64,000 nucleotides of DNA from Massospora cicadina (Eukaryota; Entomophthoromycota; Entomophthoromycetes; Entomophthorales; Entomophthoraceae): the NCBI GenBank assembly GCA_022478985.1, contig JAKSZP010006703.1:113653-177652 (forward strand), written 5' to 3'. The notes beneath the pieces are model-generated. The model ran no database searches. It saw only the letters and a program-made list of their open reading frames with translations, and was not told the origin of the DNA. Position 1 is the stretch's first letter; the number at the start of each line of letters is the position of its first letter. This document shows positions 21,631 through 32,334 of the stretch, in pieces. Made by a program: the position numbers and the translations under genes.

Positions 21631-23880
21631 CATGATTCACCTTGGGGTTTGGCCCCTTAGTGCTGCATTAGCTAGCATAGTGTCCCTTCACATTGCATTA
21701 ATGATACAAGATGTGATGAATTTTTGGTCTTTTAAGTTTTTCAGAAGTCATGTGGTTCTCTTAGTTGTCCTTCAGAAGGGGATTATTTTAAATTTATTGG
21801 TTGTTGCAATACATCTATTGGGTGCTCCAAAGGTCGCAGTGCAGCAGTGGAGATTGTTTAACATCTGAAATACATTAAAGTTGTCATTCAACATGAGTAG
21901 CATGACCTGATACAGTTCTTTGTAGGGTTCACAGGAGTTTTGTAAGGCGATATGTGCGTCATAGTCATTCAAGATTTTTTCTCCATATAGAACTTGCATC
22001 TCAAGGTAAAGAATTTGTGAACTATAGTATTTGTTCAATACTTTTTAAGGAAGTATTGAGAAAGGCAGTCTTTCAATTTGTCATCATCTCTGTTCCACCG
22101 AATACCTTTATGATGACGTTTTTTGCATTCTGGTAAAAAAGTCCAGACTCAATAATCTAGGAAACCACCAATCATTTACTCTCTGGGTTCAAAGATTTCA
22201 TAAGCATTGTAAGCTTAGCCTTTTCACATTCACCGTACATGAAACTCTTTATTTGGGACAAAAAGTGGTTATTTTCCCGTTATAGTCAAACTTTGGTAGA
22301 TCAATGGGGTTATCCAATAACTGCTGGCATCCTTAGTTGACTGGATGAGTCCAAGTGATACATTTGGAAGGTCAAAGCTTCCAACCTTTGATATTTTAAG
22401 TTTAAGTGAGTCTGGTAGATAGACCGGCAATTTGTGTAGGGTGAGCTGGAGTTTTATTGCGGTAGTATGTGACAGTTGGAGCGGTGCAGATAAGGGTTTC
22501 TGAAAACAGCAGTTTGAGTCAATTGTTTGGGAAAGAGTATAAAAGTTAGAACTTCCAGAATATTTCTTCTGACAAGTACCTCATTGCCTTCACATTCTTA
22601 GTCCATCCAATTGAACTTGTGTGCGTTGGTGAAGATATCATTAAAAGCCTGGAAGAAAGGCTCTTCCAGTAACTACAAAGTTTACCTCTGATTTCGTCCC
22701 AATATTGGTCTAATTTGTCAGAAAGGTATTGGTGCTTGTGATGCAAGGATTGCTCAACCTCTGAAAGTTTTAGCTCTGTGGTTGTGAGCTGGGATTTCAG
22801 GGCAACAATTTCTTTGATAAGGTGTGTGATTCTCAGGCCTTCTTCAAATATTAGGTCATTGAATAAGATGGAATTCTCCATATAGAGAGTTGAAAGATTA
22901 AATGTCTCCATTCAGAGTTTTAAGGCTGAAGAGCCTGTTCCGATCAGCCTCAGTGCTCCTCTTGAAGTCTTAGATTTGGTTGTGGTAATTGATCAACATG
23001 CTTCTGAGGAGACTAAGCTGCTGATGCAACTCTTTTATCAACTACCTGATGGTGCAACCCATCTGAGTGTGGGCCTTTTTGGTAGGCGAAATCCGAAAAT
23101 AATGCCGCGCCACTTCTGTTCTCAGGTACTCTTTAACCTAAACACAGTGATGAGTCATTTCAGCAACCACTGAGATGACACCCCTGGTGGTACAATATCT
23201 TGTTGATGATAGAAAACAAGTTACTGTTCAGTTGTTTAACAAATTCGTCTACTCAGCAAATGGCTTCACCTGCCTGATACTGGTTGCTTAAAAAAACCAC
23301 GTGAACTTCTCAAAAGGAGCCATTTAATTAGTTCACTGGTAGCTGGTTGTTCTGGTATTGAGCGTTTGAAATTGACCAGTCCACTGATTTTGATGTGCTT
23401 TCAGGTGAGGATCTGCATGGTCTTGCAGATTGATGGATGTATGTATTGGGTAATCATTTTAATACTTACACGTAAGTAGTGATCAATTGTTTTTGGTGGA
23501 CATATTTATTCCTGAAATAAAAGATATTTACCATATAGATAGTCCTGGTTTTAGTATTTTGAAGTTCCATAAGTAGGCTTTGTTTATAGCTTTGGCAGTG
23601 GCATGGTACCCGCGAAGGAGCATTACATGACCTCCTCATCATGTTTGAGGGCATGTTAGTAGTCCGGCATGGTTATTGGGAGGCCAGTGGCCCTACAGGG
23701 TGAGCTTAATAGCGGGAACACCATTCTCCTTATTATTGAACTGCTGAGGTTGATTCTAGGTCGTGCTTCTCTATATACATAGTTTTTGGGATACTTGTCC
23801 CCAAAGCTGATAGTAAAGAGGCTGAGGTCTTGACTCATGGTAGTTTATTCTTTGGTTTCTTCTATAATTCTGTTGAAAGT
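21631..23880 (-). pseudogene. gag: gag of element B
   Basis: Minus strand. A zinc-knuckle remnant reading KGHYAS*CSTKGPNPK lies at about 21,650-21,720. Upstream, the frame 22,911-22,546 (about 121 codons) is Leu/Lys/Glu-rich with EVEQSLHHKHQYLSDKLDQY, probably coiled coil. Frame 22,038-21,772 precedes the knuckle. The capsid signature is not clear; order and position support gag. Confidence 0.6.
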
Positions 23881-23900
23881 GCTCCCTGTGTTGGGCACTA
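23881..23900 (-). promoter_or_regulatory. Primer-binding site of element B
   Basis: The minus strand reads TAGTGCCCAACACAGGGAGC starting three bases after the 5' LTR end. The first bases differ from TGG by one change. It resembles the sites at 1,497 (minus) and 2,465 (plus). Confidence 0.5.
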
Positions 23901-23903
23901 GAA

Positions 23904-24695
23904 TGTTGCAATCAATATAAAAACTGGGAAAGATTGTCACATTTATACTTGCACTCAGATAGAATTTACCTTCACGAAGACCGTATATCTTTAAAAATTA
24001 TGTAAAGCTTGATAGAATTTAGGCCTTTATGAAATGAACATTCTCCAAATCCGCTGTAGTCTCATTGGGTACTTCCAGCACTGAAGATCCGTCGTGATTG
24101 AATATCAGCATTTCTCTGATGAAGTTATGATTTAGAATTTGTATTACCGCATTAATGCCTTTCCAATAAAAGGCCCTTAAAATTTATATACTGGCCTCTA
24201 TTTAGTCGACCTTCCCCACAGCTCCAAAGTATTATAGCGTTTCCCATTTATGATCTGCTAATGGAATATATACATTGCTGCTGAAAATTAATAGTCATTT
24301 GTACAACGACAGGTACATCTTGTTGGTCATTTGTCCAATGTTGGGTACATCTTTATAGTTAAATGGGTGGCAGGGATGCTTGTAATAAATTCAGTTAAAG
24401 AATTACTGCAATTTTTAATTTAATGAAATTGGAACTGTTTTGCGGAACAGGGAGGTAAGCTGAATATTTAAAGTGATTAATATGCCAGAAATTAAGAATT
24501 GGATGGTAAAAAAGCATGTTGATGCTTAGATTAAGTCAGAAAATGCTAATGAAAAATTTTATAGCAGATTGATTATCAATACACTGAGGTTTACACAGCT
24601 GGACAAGTTAGTTATGGGTAACGGCAAGGTCTATGCATTTGAGCTGTTCTTGCTGGGTTAATCTCATATGGTTGGTCAAATCCAAATCTCAAATA
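23904..24695 (-). repeat. 5' LTR of element B
   Basis: About 792 bp, starting TGTTGCAATC on the plus strand. It matches 16,939-17,699 over its length with many substitutions and small gaps. It ends CTCAAATA where the other copy has CTCAACA, so the terminal TG on the minus strand is lost here. Confidence 0.78.
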
Positions 24696-25650
24696 CTGGA
24701 TAAACAAGATGCCCCCTTCAAAGCCTTTATGGACATGCAATCCATTTACTAAACAGCTTTAAACCTTTGTCAGACTTTTTAGGCCCAAAAACTCAGAACT
24801 AACTATGATGGCATTAGAGGATAACATTATCTAACTTCAAGCCATTGCTATCCAAAAAGAATACCCAAACTACAACCAAAGAAACAGCCTGCTTTAATAT
24901 TAGTCAGCCAACTTTGCTACATTCTGAATAGGAGTTTTGGTCATGTTCTACCACAATTGACCAGGAAGCTGACATGACAAACTTGCACCCTTTTTTCAGG
25001 TCCATACCGCGTTATGCATAAGGTGAACTCTGATTAATCTATTACTGATGTCAATTAAAGTATGGTGGCAACTAATTTCAGCCCGTTTTATATGGCTCTA
25101 TACCCCCTCTTTCAGGACCATGAGGGAGAAAGTTGTTGGGTTCAGTATCAAACAAGTTGATATTCCCACTTCAAAATCGAGCACTAACAAGTCAGCTATA
25201 ATATGATATTATTTGCATATGGGACCTTTTACAGGATATTTATTAGAAAAGTCTAAGCGAAAACTCACGTGCACAAGATCAATGGAGCTGCCTTTTAGGT
25301 TGTATTCCTGTCTCCTTACACCGCATAAAGGGCGCTTCTGATCAATTAAGTCACAAGGTGATTGACAAATTGAACAATGAAGACCTTGATAAAGCATCAA
25401 TATGGAATTTAGGAGTTCATTATCAAAGGGATCAAATAAGATCTTTTAGGTAATGCGTCTTGGCCCATCTTATAAATACTAGTACCTTTTAATTTTAATA
25501 ATGCTATTATATAAGCTCCTTTTTTCAGACGCTTTAATAATTTTTATTTAAAGCTTTGAGTCCATTTTAACTTCAGCTTACAGTATAATTTACTGTTAAG
25601 ATGACAATAAGAAAAATATTTACACCTCTAATTTCTAACTAATCTAGAAG
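24696..25650 (+). pseudogene. Integrase tail of the old Ty3, then unassigned sequence
   Basis: From 24,696 the reading TRCPLQSLYGHAIHLL matches the KMPFELFYGH block that ends Ty3 integrase cores. It continues the integrase cut at 16,938. From about 24,760 to 25,650 I see only decayed sequence with no motif and no open frame above 65 codons. Confidence 0.5.
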
Positions 25651-25659
25651 TCATGATTT

Positions 25660-26010
25660 GTATATGAGTTATATCTTCTACTCCCTATCGCCCTGAGACT
25701 AAAGCACCATGGAAAAGTAAATGTTACTTCCGTTGGTATCCTAAGTAAGTTTTTCACGCCAAGGCGTCAAGATGGAGCTTCTTTCTGCCTTTCGCTGTTT
25801 TTGAAAATAATATTGCCTATAACTTAGCAAAGGGGCGCTTCCCATTCCTGATATTATATGGGAAGCATCCATCACTTCCCCCAATTTTATAATCATATGT
25901 AGATGAAGAGAGCATCAGTTCAACTGGTACCTGTAAAAACTCAAGTAGACATTAATCCAGCTGTTATAATTTCTGTGGTATCTTGGATATACTAAAAGGG
26001 GTTTTGCACT
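25660..26010 (+). pseudogene. Second Ty3 integrase fragment
   Basis: The plus strand reads ISSTPYRPETKAP, then WSFFLPFAVFENNIAYNLAKG and RFPFLILYGKHPSLPPIL. These are the end of the catalytic core and the following conserved block of Ty3 integrases. It duplicates a domain already present at 16,810 and 24,696, so it comes from a separate element. Confidence 0.7.
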
Positions 26011-26798
26011 GGGTTAAGCCCACTGAGTAATAGGAATGACGATATGGCAATAGTCATCCTCAAAACCATTAGATAAACTTTTAATAAATCTGAAGAAATT
26101 TCCTCAAAGACACTCTTTTATACTTGGATTTTTACAGCGGATTCTCACTATTCTGCTTGCTCTAAACTACCAAAAATTCTTCTCCCTAATCTTCTTGTAT
26201 TGCTGATATCTCAGCAATCTCAGTCAATGCTGACCCTTTTGCTTAGAATATTTTTTCGTCATGTTCTCATTGGTTCCAGCAGAGTTCATCATTTATTAAA
26301 TTTCATATTTTCTTAGTTTGAGGCGTTCCACTCAATATTTGTCATATATTAACATCTCACTATTCATTGTCCATCTATATTACCTTATTGCCTGATTCAG
26401 AGGCAATCCAATAATATCTTTTCAACCCAACATCGCCTCATCTTAAGGCACTTGATTAATTGTAGCTCAGTATCATAATCGGTGGATTCTACCCATCCTG
26501 CTGTAATGACTTAGGGCTTATCATTAGTCATAACAGAATCACAACACCAGCTACAAAACAAAGCTTACTCCACCACACTTTGCTCAGAAATATAAGTTTA
26601 GAACACATGATAATTAAGATCAATGGACACTACCTACCTTTTCTGTAGGGGAAATAATCCTATATTATGCTTTTTTTGGCTTTAACAAAACTAGCAAATT
26701 GGACCACATGTGAAAAGGGCCCTTTGAGATTACTGAGAAGTAATAATGACGCTTTAACTTTGAAAGGTCCCACTAATTGCTCCTTATTAATTAGATGT
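26011..26798. other. No gene seen
   Basis: AT-rich sequence between the integrase fragment and half-LINE-B. No motif, repeat or long frame that I can support. Confidence 0.5.
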
Positions 26799-26813
26799 AC
26801 ACCAAGTTCCTTA

Positions 26814-28749
26814 TTTTTTCTTTCCGCTGAATCTCACTTCAAGCGAATTTTATTAAAAAGGTGTTTAATTTTACACTGCCATCTGCCCACTCCCTTTTTC
26901 CAAAAAATGTCTGTGGATCCAATGACTGCTTCTCTAATGTGGGGTAGCGGTGCTCCACTGACTAGAGTTTTCTGCCCTGTGGGAAAACATGTTATCATGG
27001 GGCCAAATAGCCTACCATCTTCTTCAGGCTGTTTTGTCCCCCATGGGACTAAGCGCTCCACCTGGCGCGCATCCACCCTTCTCACCCCATCCTCTCACCC
27101 TCCCTCATTCCAACATTCAATTTTGCCTATGAGTCAGCTATGGGCGTTTGTTCCTGTATGCTGACAATGCAGCTATCAAAGTAGCCACAGCTGCATTTGC
27201 GCTATCTGGCTTTATCAATTTCCGCCCATTTAAGAGCTATTTTGATGTTGGCTTCCAAATGGATTAAGATGCTGCAGCAGCGGCTTCTAATTCCTTAATT
27301 TACAAAAACACTCCTATCCATACCACCTGAACTCAAATTTCTTCAGCCACCACATTGGTGGTGTCCTTTGCATCCCTCCCATCTCAACTACCACAAAAGT
27401 TGATATATAATCAGTTGATGGCAGGGCTTCTGGCTTATAGGACAAAGCCCAAAATTGTCTTTGCTGTTCCTTCTGAAGCAGAGTGCCTTTCTGCACCTCA
27501 CGCCACTGCCACCATAATTCAACACCACTCTGCCATAGCCCAACAAATCCCCTTATGCTCATATCGACGCGGTGCCAAGCATTTCATTTGGGCTCAGGTG
27601 GATAATGGTCACCAAATCTGTCCCCCTATGTTTTGAACTTGACCATTCCAAAAATTCCTGCCCCCAAGCCATTTCTTCTGGTGTGGCCTCTGAGCCATAT
27701 TTGGCGGATTTTGAATGGAGCGTTTTGTTGCCCCCTCCTGCTCAACGTTCTCATTCAATGAGCCAGAGTGGATAATTGTCCCCCACCAAATCAACCACCC
27801 ACATTAATCCAAAAAATTACACCACCGCCAATAAGATTCAAGCTTGGACCACCATTCGCACCCAAGAAGCCCATTTGACTCCTACCCACCCAAAATCTTC
27901 ATCCACTGTTCATGTGAATCAAAATCCATGGGACTTATTAGCCAAGATTGATGAATCAGGTAACATTGTCACCAATGAGGAATCCAGTGAACCTCTTGGC
28001 CTGTTTGATTGTGTTTGGGCAAATTTTTCATTTCTGATTTTGACAAATCCCCATCACCCAAGCGATTCATTCCTAAACCCAATGCCATCCCCTACCAAAG
28101 TGAACACCAGCTCACCTTAGAGGTGGTGGCCTTACCCCTTTGCCCAATCCTACGCTTTATGGTGGCCCGATCTGTTTATCAATTCCAACAAGGGCTGTGC
28201 ATAGTCAAATTCCACATGATTTACACAAAGTTCCACAGGAGGAAATCAAAAAATTGGCCACTAAAGTCAATAATATGGTCATTCATGTGGCACAACTAGC
28301 AGATTTCGACCCATCAACTTAAATAATCCACTAAAGTATCACCAATTTTTCTAAACTTCTGAAGCCCATATACAAGCTGAACACCACGTAGCAGAAGTTG
28401 TTGAAGCTTTATACCAAGATGATCTTGAGGAAGGTAAACAACTTTTTATCCACCTTAACCTCCAACACTCTGAAGCCCCACATCCTGGCACTCTGCTTTT
28501 GTCCACTTATACAATGACTTCAGCGATGCTGACTAGCCGAATATGTCTGTAGAAGCATTTCCTGACCCCCCACCCTCTGCCATGGTAAGCTAGCGGTATT
28601 CCACTCCCCGCCTGGTTGGAGATTTTATTTTGGTTTTTTATTTTGGTTGGTTTTTGGCTTTATGATACTTTCAAATTTCGTTTGGTTCTTTTTCTCATTG
28701 AGTATCAGTAATGTACATCCCCTGGTTAGCGTACTTTGAATAAAAATTA
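26814..28749 (+). mobile_element. Half-LINE-B: ORF1-only non-LTR retroposon
   Basis: 1,936 bp between ACACCAAGTTCCTTA (26,799-26,813) and ACACTAAGTTCCTTA (28,750-28,764), a 15-bp target duplication with one mismatch. The 5' end has the family's CTTTCCGC...CACTTC start. The 3' end reads CCCCTGGTTAGCGTACTTTG and AATAAAA. No RT. Same layout as copies A, C, E and F; its length matches F (1,937 bp). Confidence 0.87.
27043..28560 (+). pseudogene. ORF1-like protein of half-LINE-B
   Basis: ATG at 27,043 starts MGLSAPPGAHPPF, a conserved 5' block that also appears in A and E. In the same frame, after one TGA, VSYGRLFLYADNAAI and FINFRPFKSYFDVGFQ follow. Next come TTLVVSFASLPSQLPQKLIY, a zinc knuckle [C]PLCFELDHSKNSC near 27,620-27,665 (one base shifted at its first Cys) and VHVNQNPWDLLAKIDESGN. 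The C-terminal part is heavily changed. Disrupted by stops and shifts. Probable RNA-binding ORF1 product. Confidence 0.72.
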
Positions 28750-28764
28750 ACACTAAGTTCCTTA

Positions 28765-29072
28765 AGTAGTAACAACAAAGCATCAGCTCTATGACCATAG
28801 GTTCTTAATCTTCTAATATAACCCTCCGACAACTTTTTGCATTTGATGTTCAATAAAGTTGGAGAAGGAGTTGGTATTAGTTTGACCAATCATCTATATA
28901 TTCTTATATACTTGATTAATAATCAACTAATAGTAGACACAGTTTTTGATCAATATGGTTTCAACGCCAATGGTTATCTACAGGATTAATATACATTGGA
29001 TTACTTTGGACGCCGCCCTAATTTTATAAATATCCATTATTTAATATTATTAGATTTTTATTAAATATTTGA
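28765..29072. other. No gene seen
   Basis: AT-rich gap between half-LINE-B and half-LINE-C. Nothing recognised. Confidence 0.5.
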
Positions 29073-29239
29073 GGTACGCCAACCAGGGGATGGACATTAC
29101 CAAAACTCAAAGGGCAAAAGATATGAACAAACAGACCTACCCAAACAGAATGAGTTGACCGCCCAAAATGAGCGAGCAAAACACCAATGAATGAGATCAC
29201 AACCAACCAGGTGGGACAGCGGCAAGCCGCTCATCCCAC

Positions 29240-30267
29240 AACGGCAGAAGGTGAAGGGGGATTGGGGGCTCATCCTTGGTATCAGAGTCCTCCTTAGAGG
29301 AAAAATTGCATGTAAAGGCGGAGAGCAATGATGTGAGGTGATCAGCAACATGTGGGTGGAGATCGCTGATGGTCAGTTGGTTGTGGTAATTATTTGCAGC
29401 AAAAATTGCACCTAGGTACTGAGAAAACCAATTTCCAAGTGAAGAAGGATAGAAGGTTGCTGGGATAACAAAGCGGTGGTGGCACAGGTGACTTTTGGCT
29501 TAGCCTGCAAAGTGATTACAAATTTCAGGATGGCGTCATTTGCTTGTTTGAGGAGGTTTAGGATGTCACGTTTTGCCTGTGGGGCTATGGTCAGAGCAAT
29601 AATGGGATGAGGGAGAACCTTAGCAAGCATTGATACTGACGTATTGGTCAACTTATGATCGGAGCTACTATCTAGGTATTCAGCTGCAGCAGTAGTGAGC
29701 TGATGTTAAGAGCAGAACACAAGGGCGTTTGGATGGGGAGCATAAAAATGATGAGGGATCTGAATAGATGTTGCTGTACCCGAATAAATTCTTCGATTTG
29801 GGGTTTTGATTCTTCAATTACATTACCCATTTCATTGGTTTCATCTAATGAAGACCATGCGTTCAAGTCATATTTGAAATTGGGGCAAATGGGGTGATGG
29901 GCTGTGGCTGGCGATTGAAGAACAATATGGGAATGAACTTTTGTTCAAGCCAATTCTGATTGGTTGAGGCGAAAGTGGCATTGGACTGAGGAATGGGCTT
30001 ATTGGCAGCTGCGGGCACCATAGTGGCCACAGGATTTGGTGGAGTGGGGGGAAGGATTTTACCCCATACCAGAAAAGCAGTGGGGTGTGTGGCCAATTAA
30101 GGGCCAGATGGAGACAATGCAGGTCCAGCGGAAGCGTCAAGAGAGGGGCAATTGCATTTTTAGTGATCCAATTCAAAGCAGGATGGACAGATGGTCAATT
30201 ATCCCTTGACGCAGGCCAGAATGGGTGGTCAGGGGTGAGGGAAGGCAGTGAGGGGGATTGACAAAGC

Positions 30268-30316
<49 letters not shown>

Positions 30317-30720
30317 GAAATTTGGGCTAATCGTGGCATATGCCCAAGGCCCAGAAAGGGGAGCGGTCCCATTAGGGATCACAAACTGAAGGATGGGATT
30401 GTAACATATGTGGCTAAACCTTCCATCAACTCCTGATGGAGCACCGTGGGGGGAAGGTGAGTGGGCAACCCTATGAACTGAACCACCATAGTGGTGTCAG
30501 TGGGAAGATGAGTGCACGCTGTGGGGATAGGGGTGCCATGGAAAACCAGGGGTACGGTAGATGCAGTGGCAGTGTCAGCTTTGCAGGTAAAGCCAATATC
30601 AAATACCCCTTATATGGGTGGAAATCAATAAATCTGGCTGGCAGCATCACTGCATGGGCCAAGTCAATAATGGCTTTCTCTGAGTATGGGAACAATTTCC
30701 CATATCTAACCCAAAGGCCA
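29240..30720 (-). pseudogene. ORF1-like protein of half-LINE-C
   Basis: The minus strand reads MFPYSEKAIIDLAHAVM and FIDFHPYKGY (about 30,690-30,600), the family N-terminal motif, followed by a VVQF.GLPTHLP segment as in copy F. A Pro/Ser-rich middle (30,176-29,863) and an Ala/Gln-rich helical part (29,651-29,412, LLKQANDAILKFVITLQAKP) correspond to the family's C-terminal half. Frames shift several times. The zinc knuckle is not clearly readable in this copy. Confidence 0.65.
30270..30313. repeat. (TC)21 microsatellite
   Basis: A pure TC dinucleotide run of about 21 units inside the coding part of half-LINE-C. It produces an artificial Arg-Glu reading frame on the minus strand. Confidence 0.97.
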
Positions 30721-31036
30721 AAATGCAGCTAGAATCAGGGGAGAACGAGTGGGCTGTGAGTCACTGCCTGGGCATGTTCCAGGTGGATGGTGAGATCTTT
30801 GGGCGGAATAAACTGACCCAATGATTTAGTGGGGCTGGAAGAACCAGTCTGAGAACGTATTCCCACCAGATGGAAATGCTGGGCGGGGTTTCACTGCTTC
30901 CCCACATGGGAGATGCCAGTAATGAATCTGATGTCTTTGGGGAGTGAATGGGGAGGTAGGCGTGGGCTAGTTAGACTCTTTTACTTTTTCTTTTATTAAA
31001 ATCACTCAAACGTTACTATGAGCGGAATGAAAGCTC

Positions 31037-32149
31037 CCCATGGGCCTGAATTTTTAATCATTTATTATTTTTATTATCTCTTGTCATACTTCTGATCTTC
31101 AAAGGTGAATATTTTGTTATTAGAAGGGTTACTATTATCTCTCAGCCATCAAAGGATCTTGGTTATAATAGGATAATTGTTATATTAAGGTAGTTTAACT
31201 TTAGGCCAATGACCAAGCAGCACTTTCTCCCAAATATATTACTTGACTGAGAAATGCTTTAGCGCTACTATTATCAAATTATTGCACAAATAGAAACAAA
31301 GATTTTGGAGGAGGATATCAGAAGGAGACAGCCATTGTTAACGGGATCTTGTTTTAACAATATTTTGTCAAACACCAAAAGCTATCAAGGCCAGAGCACT
31401 GCAAGTCCTTGGGCTATTGTAAGTATTTTATACTTTGGTGCTTTCCTTCTTTAGTCTTATTGACATCCTGTTTTTGATAAATAAGGTTTATTGTGTATTC
31501 TATATAAGGTCACTATCTCTATACAGTATCCTATTACTTTAGTTGCAAAGTTACCTATGCCATTGGAAACAATGACTAAGCCTAATTTATAATAACACAT
31601 ACAATTTATGATGCTTAATAAGCTTTCAGAAAAAAAGATTAAAGTATATGAGTATCTGATCATTTAGAACTATACGTTTATGTACTCCTAAATCACTTAA
31701 TAGTACTCTCATATTTAATTATAACCTTTTTAGATATAGTTGCATGATTGTTTATATTGAGATATAGCTCTATGACATGCTAATACTTATTAAATAAAAA
31801 ATTAGAAGATTTTAGTCCATCTGACAATTTTTTGCTGCTTTCTTCAAGGAAGGAGAAGTAAATGTATGATAATAATAAATTATATTATAAATCTGACTAA
31901 AATTTTACTTTACATCATAAATAGTTGATTCTTTATAGGTAAATTTCGTACATATAATTAAAGTTTGGTACTACTTAGAAAAGTCACCGCAATTGATATA
32001 ACAAAAAATTATAAAACTAACTTAAGGAAGAGATCAAGCAGGGTTATTGTTTAGCATATAAGATGTTATTATCTGCATGTTGAGGGAATTAATAATGTAG
32101 ATATAAGAATATTTAACTTACAAGCCAGAGCCTATAGAGTTTTTTTTAA
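31037..32149. other. No gene seen
   Basis: AT-rich, no frame above about 70 codons and no motif. I see nothing to annotate. Confidence 0.55.
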
Positions 32150-32212
32150 ATTTTAAATTGCATCTTTTTATGATCTATATTTTAAATTTTAAATTTTAAA
32201 TTCTAAATTTAT
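32150..32212 (-). repeat. AATTTTAA-type tail of LINE-D
   Basis: Plus strand: repeated ATTTTAAATTTTAAATTTTA followed by TTCTAAATTTATTGCGG, where the element body begins. A short repeated tail instead of pure poly(A) is seen in several LINE clades. Confidence 0.7.
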
Positions 32213-32334
32213 TGCGGGGAAGGCCGACCATGGGACGGACACTTCTGAATATGACTCAGACGAGACAAAACTTACTACCAGGGGAGGCACCCCAGAGAAG
32301 CGATGCTATCTCTTGTTGCCAGCGGGAACGCCAC

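Larger units (their letters stand above)
16939..24695 (-). mobile_element. Element B: minus-strand Ty3-type LTR retrotransposon
   Basis: Direct repeats at 16,939-17,699 and 23,904-24,695 (both beginning TGTTGCAATC on the plus strand) flank a minus-strand gag-pol in Ty3 order. ATGGA (16,934-16,938) and CTGGA (24,696-24,700) look like a 5-bp target duplication with one mismatch. The integrase of the older plus-strand Ty3 stops at the left end and resumes at the right end, which independently confirms the insertion. Many stops. The LTRs differ more than those of element A, so it is older. Confidence 0.85.
29073..31036 (-). mobile_element. Half-LINE-C: ORF1-only non-LTR retroposon
   Basis: Minus strand. 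The 5' end near 31,036 (GAGCTTTCATTCCGC) matches the starts of A, E and F. The 3' tail near 29,075 reads CCCCTGGTTGGCGTACCTC, then AAATATTTAATAAA. Boundaries are approximate because I could not find a clear target duplication in the AT-rich flanks. It contains a (TC) microsatellite within the coding part. Confidence 0.82.

Noticed and set aside
30173..30436. Arg-Glu repeat protein on the minus strand and Leu-Ser repeat on the plus strand
   Set aside because: Both are translations of the (TC)21 microsatellite inside half-LINE-C.
29030..31080. Possible target duplication of half-LINE-C in AT-rich flanks
   Set aside because: Candidate pairs such as GATTTTTATTAAAT and GAATTTTTAATCATT need gaps and mismatches and could arise by chance in AT-rich DNA.
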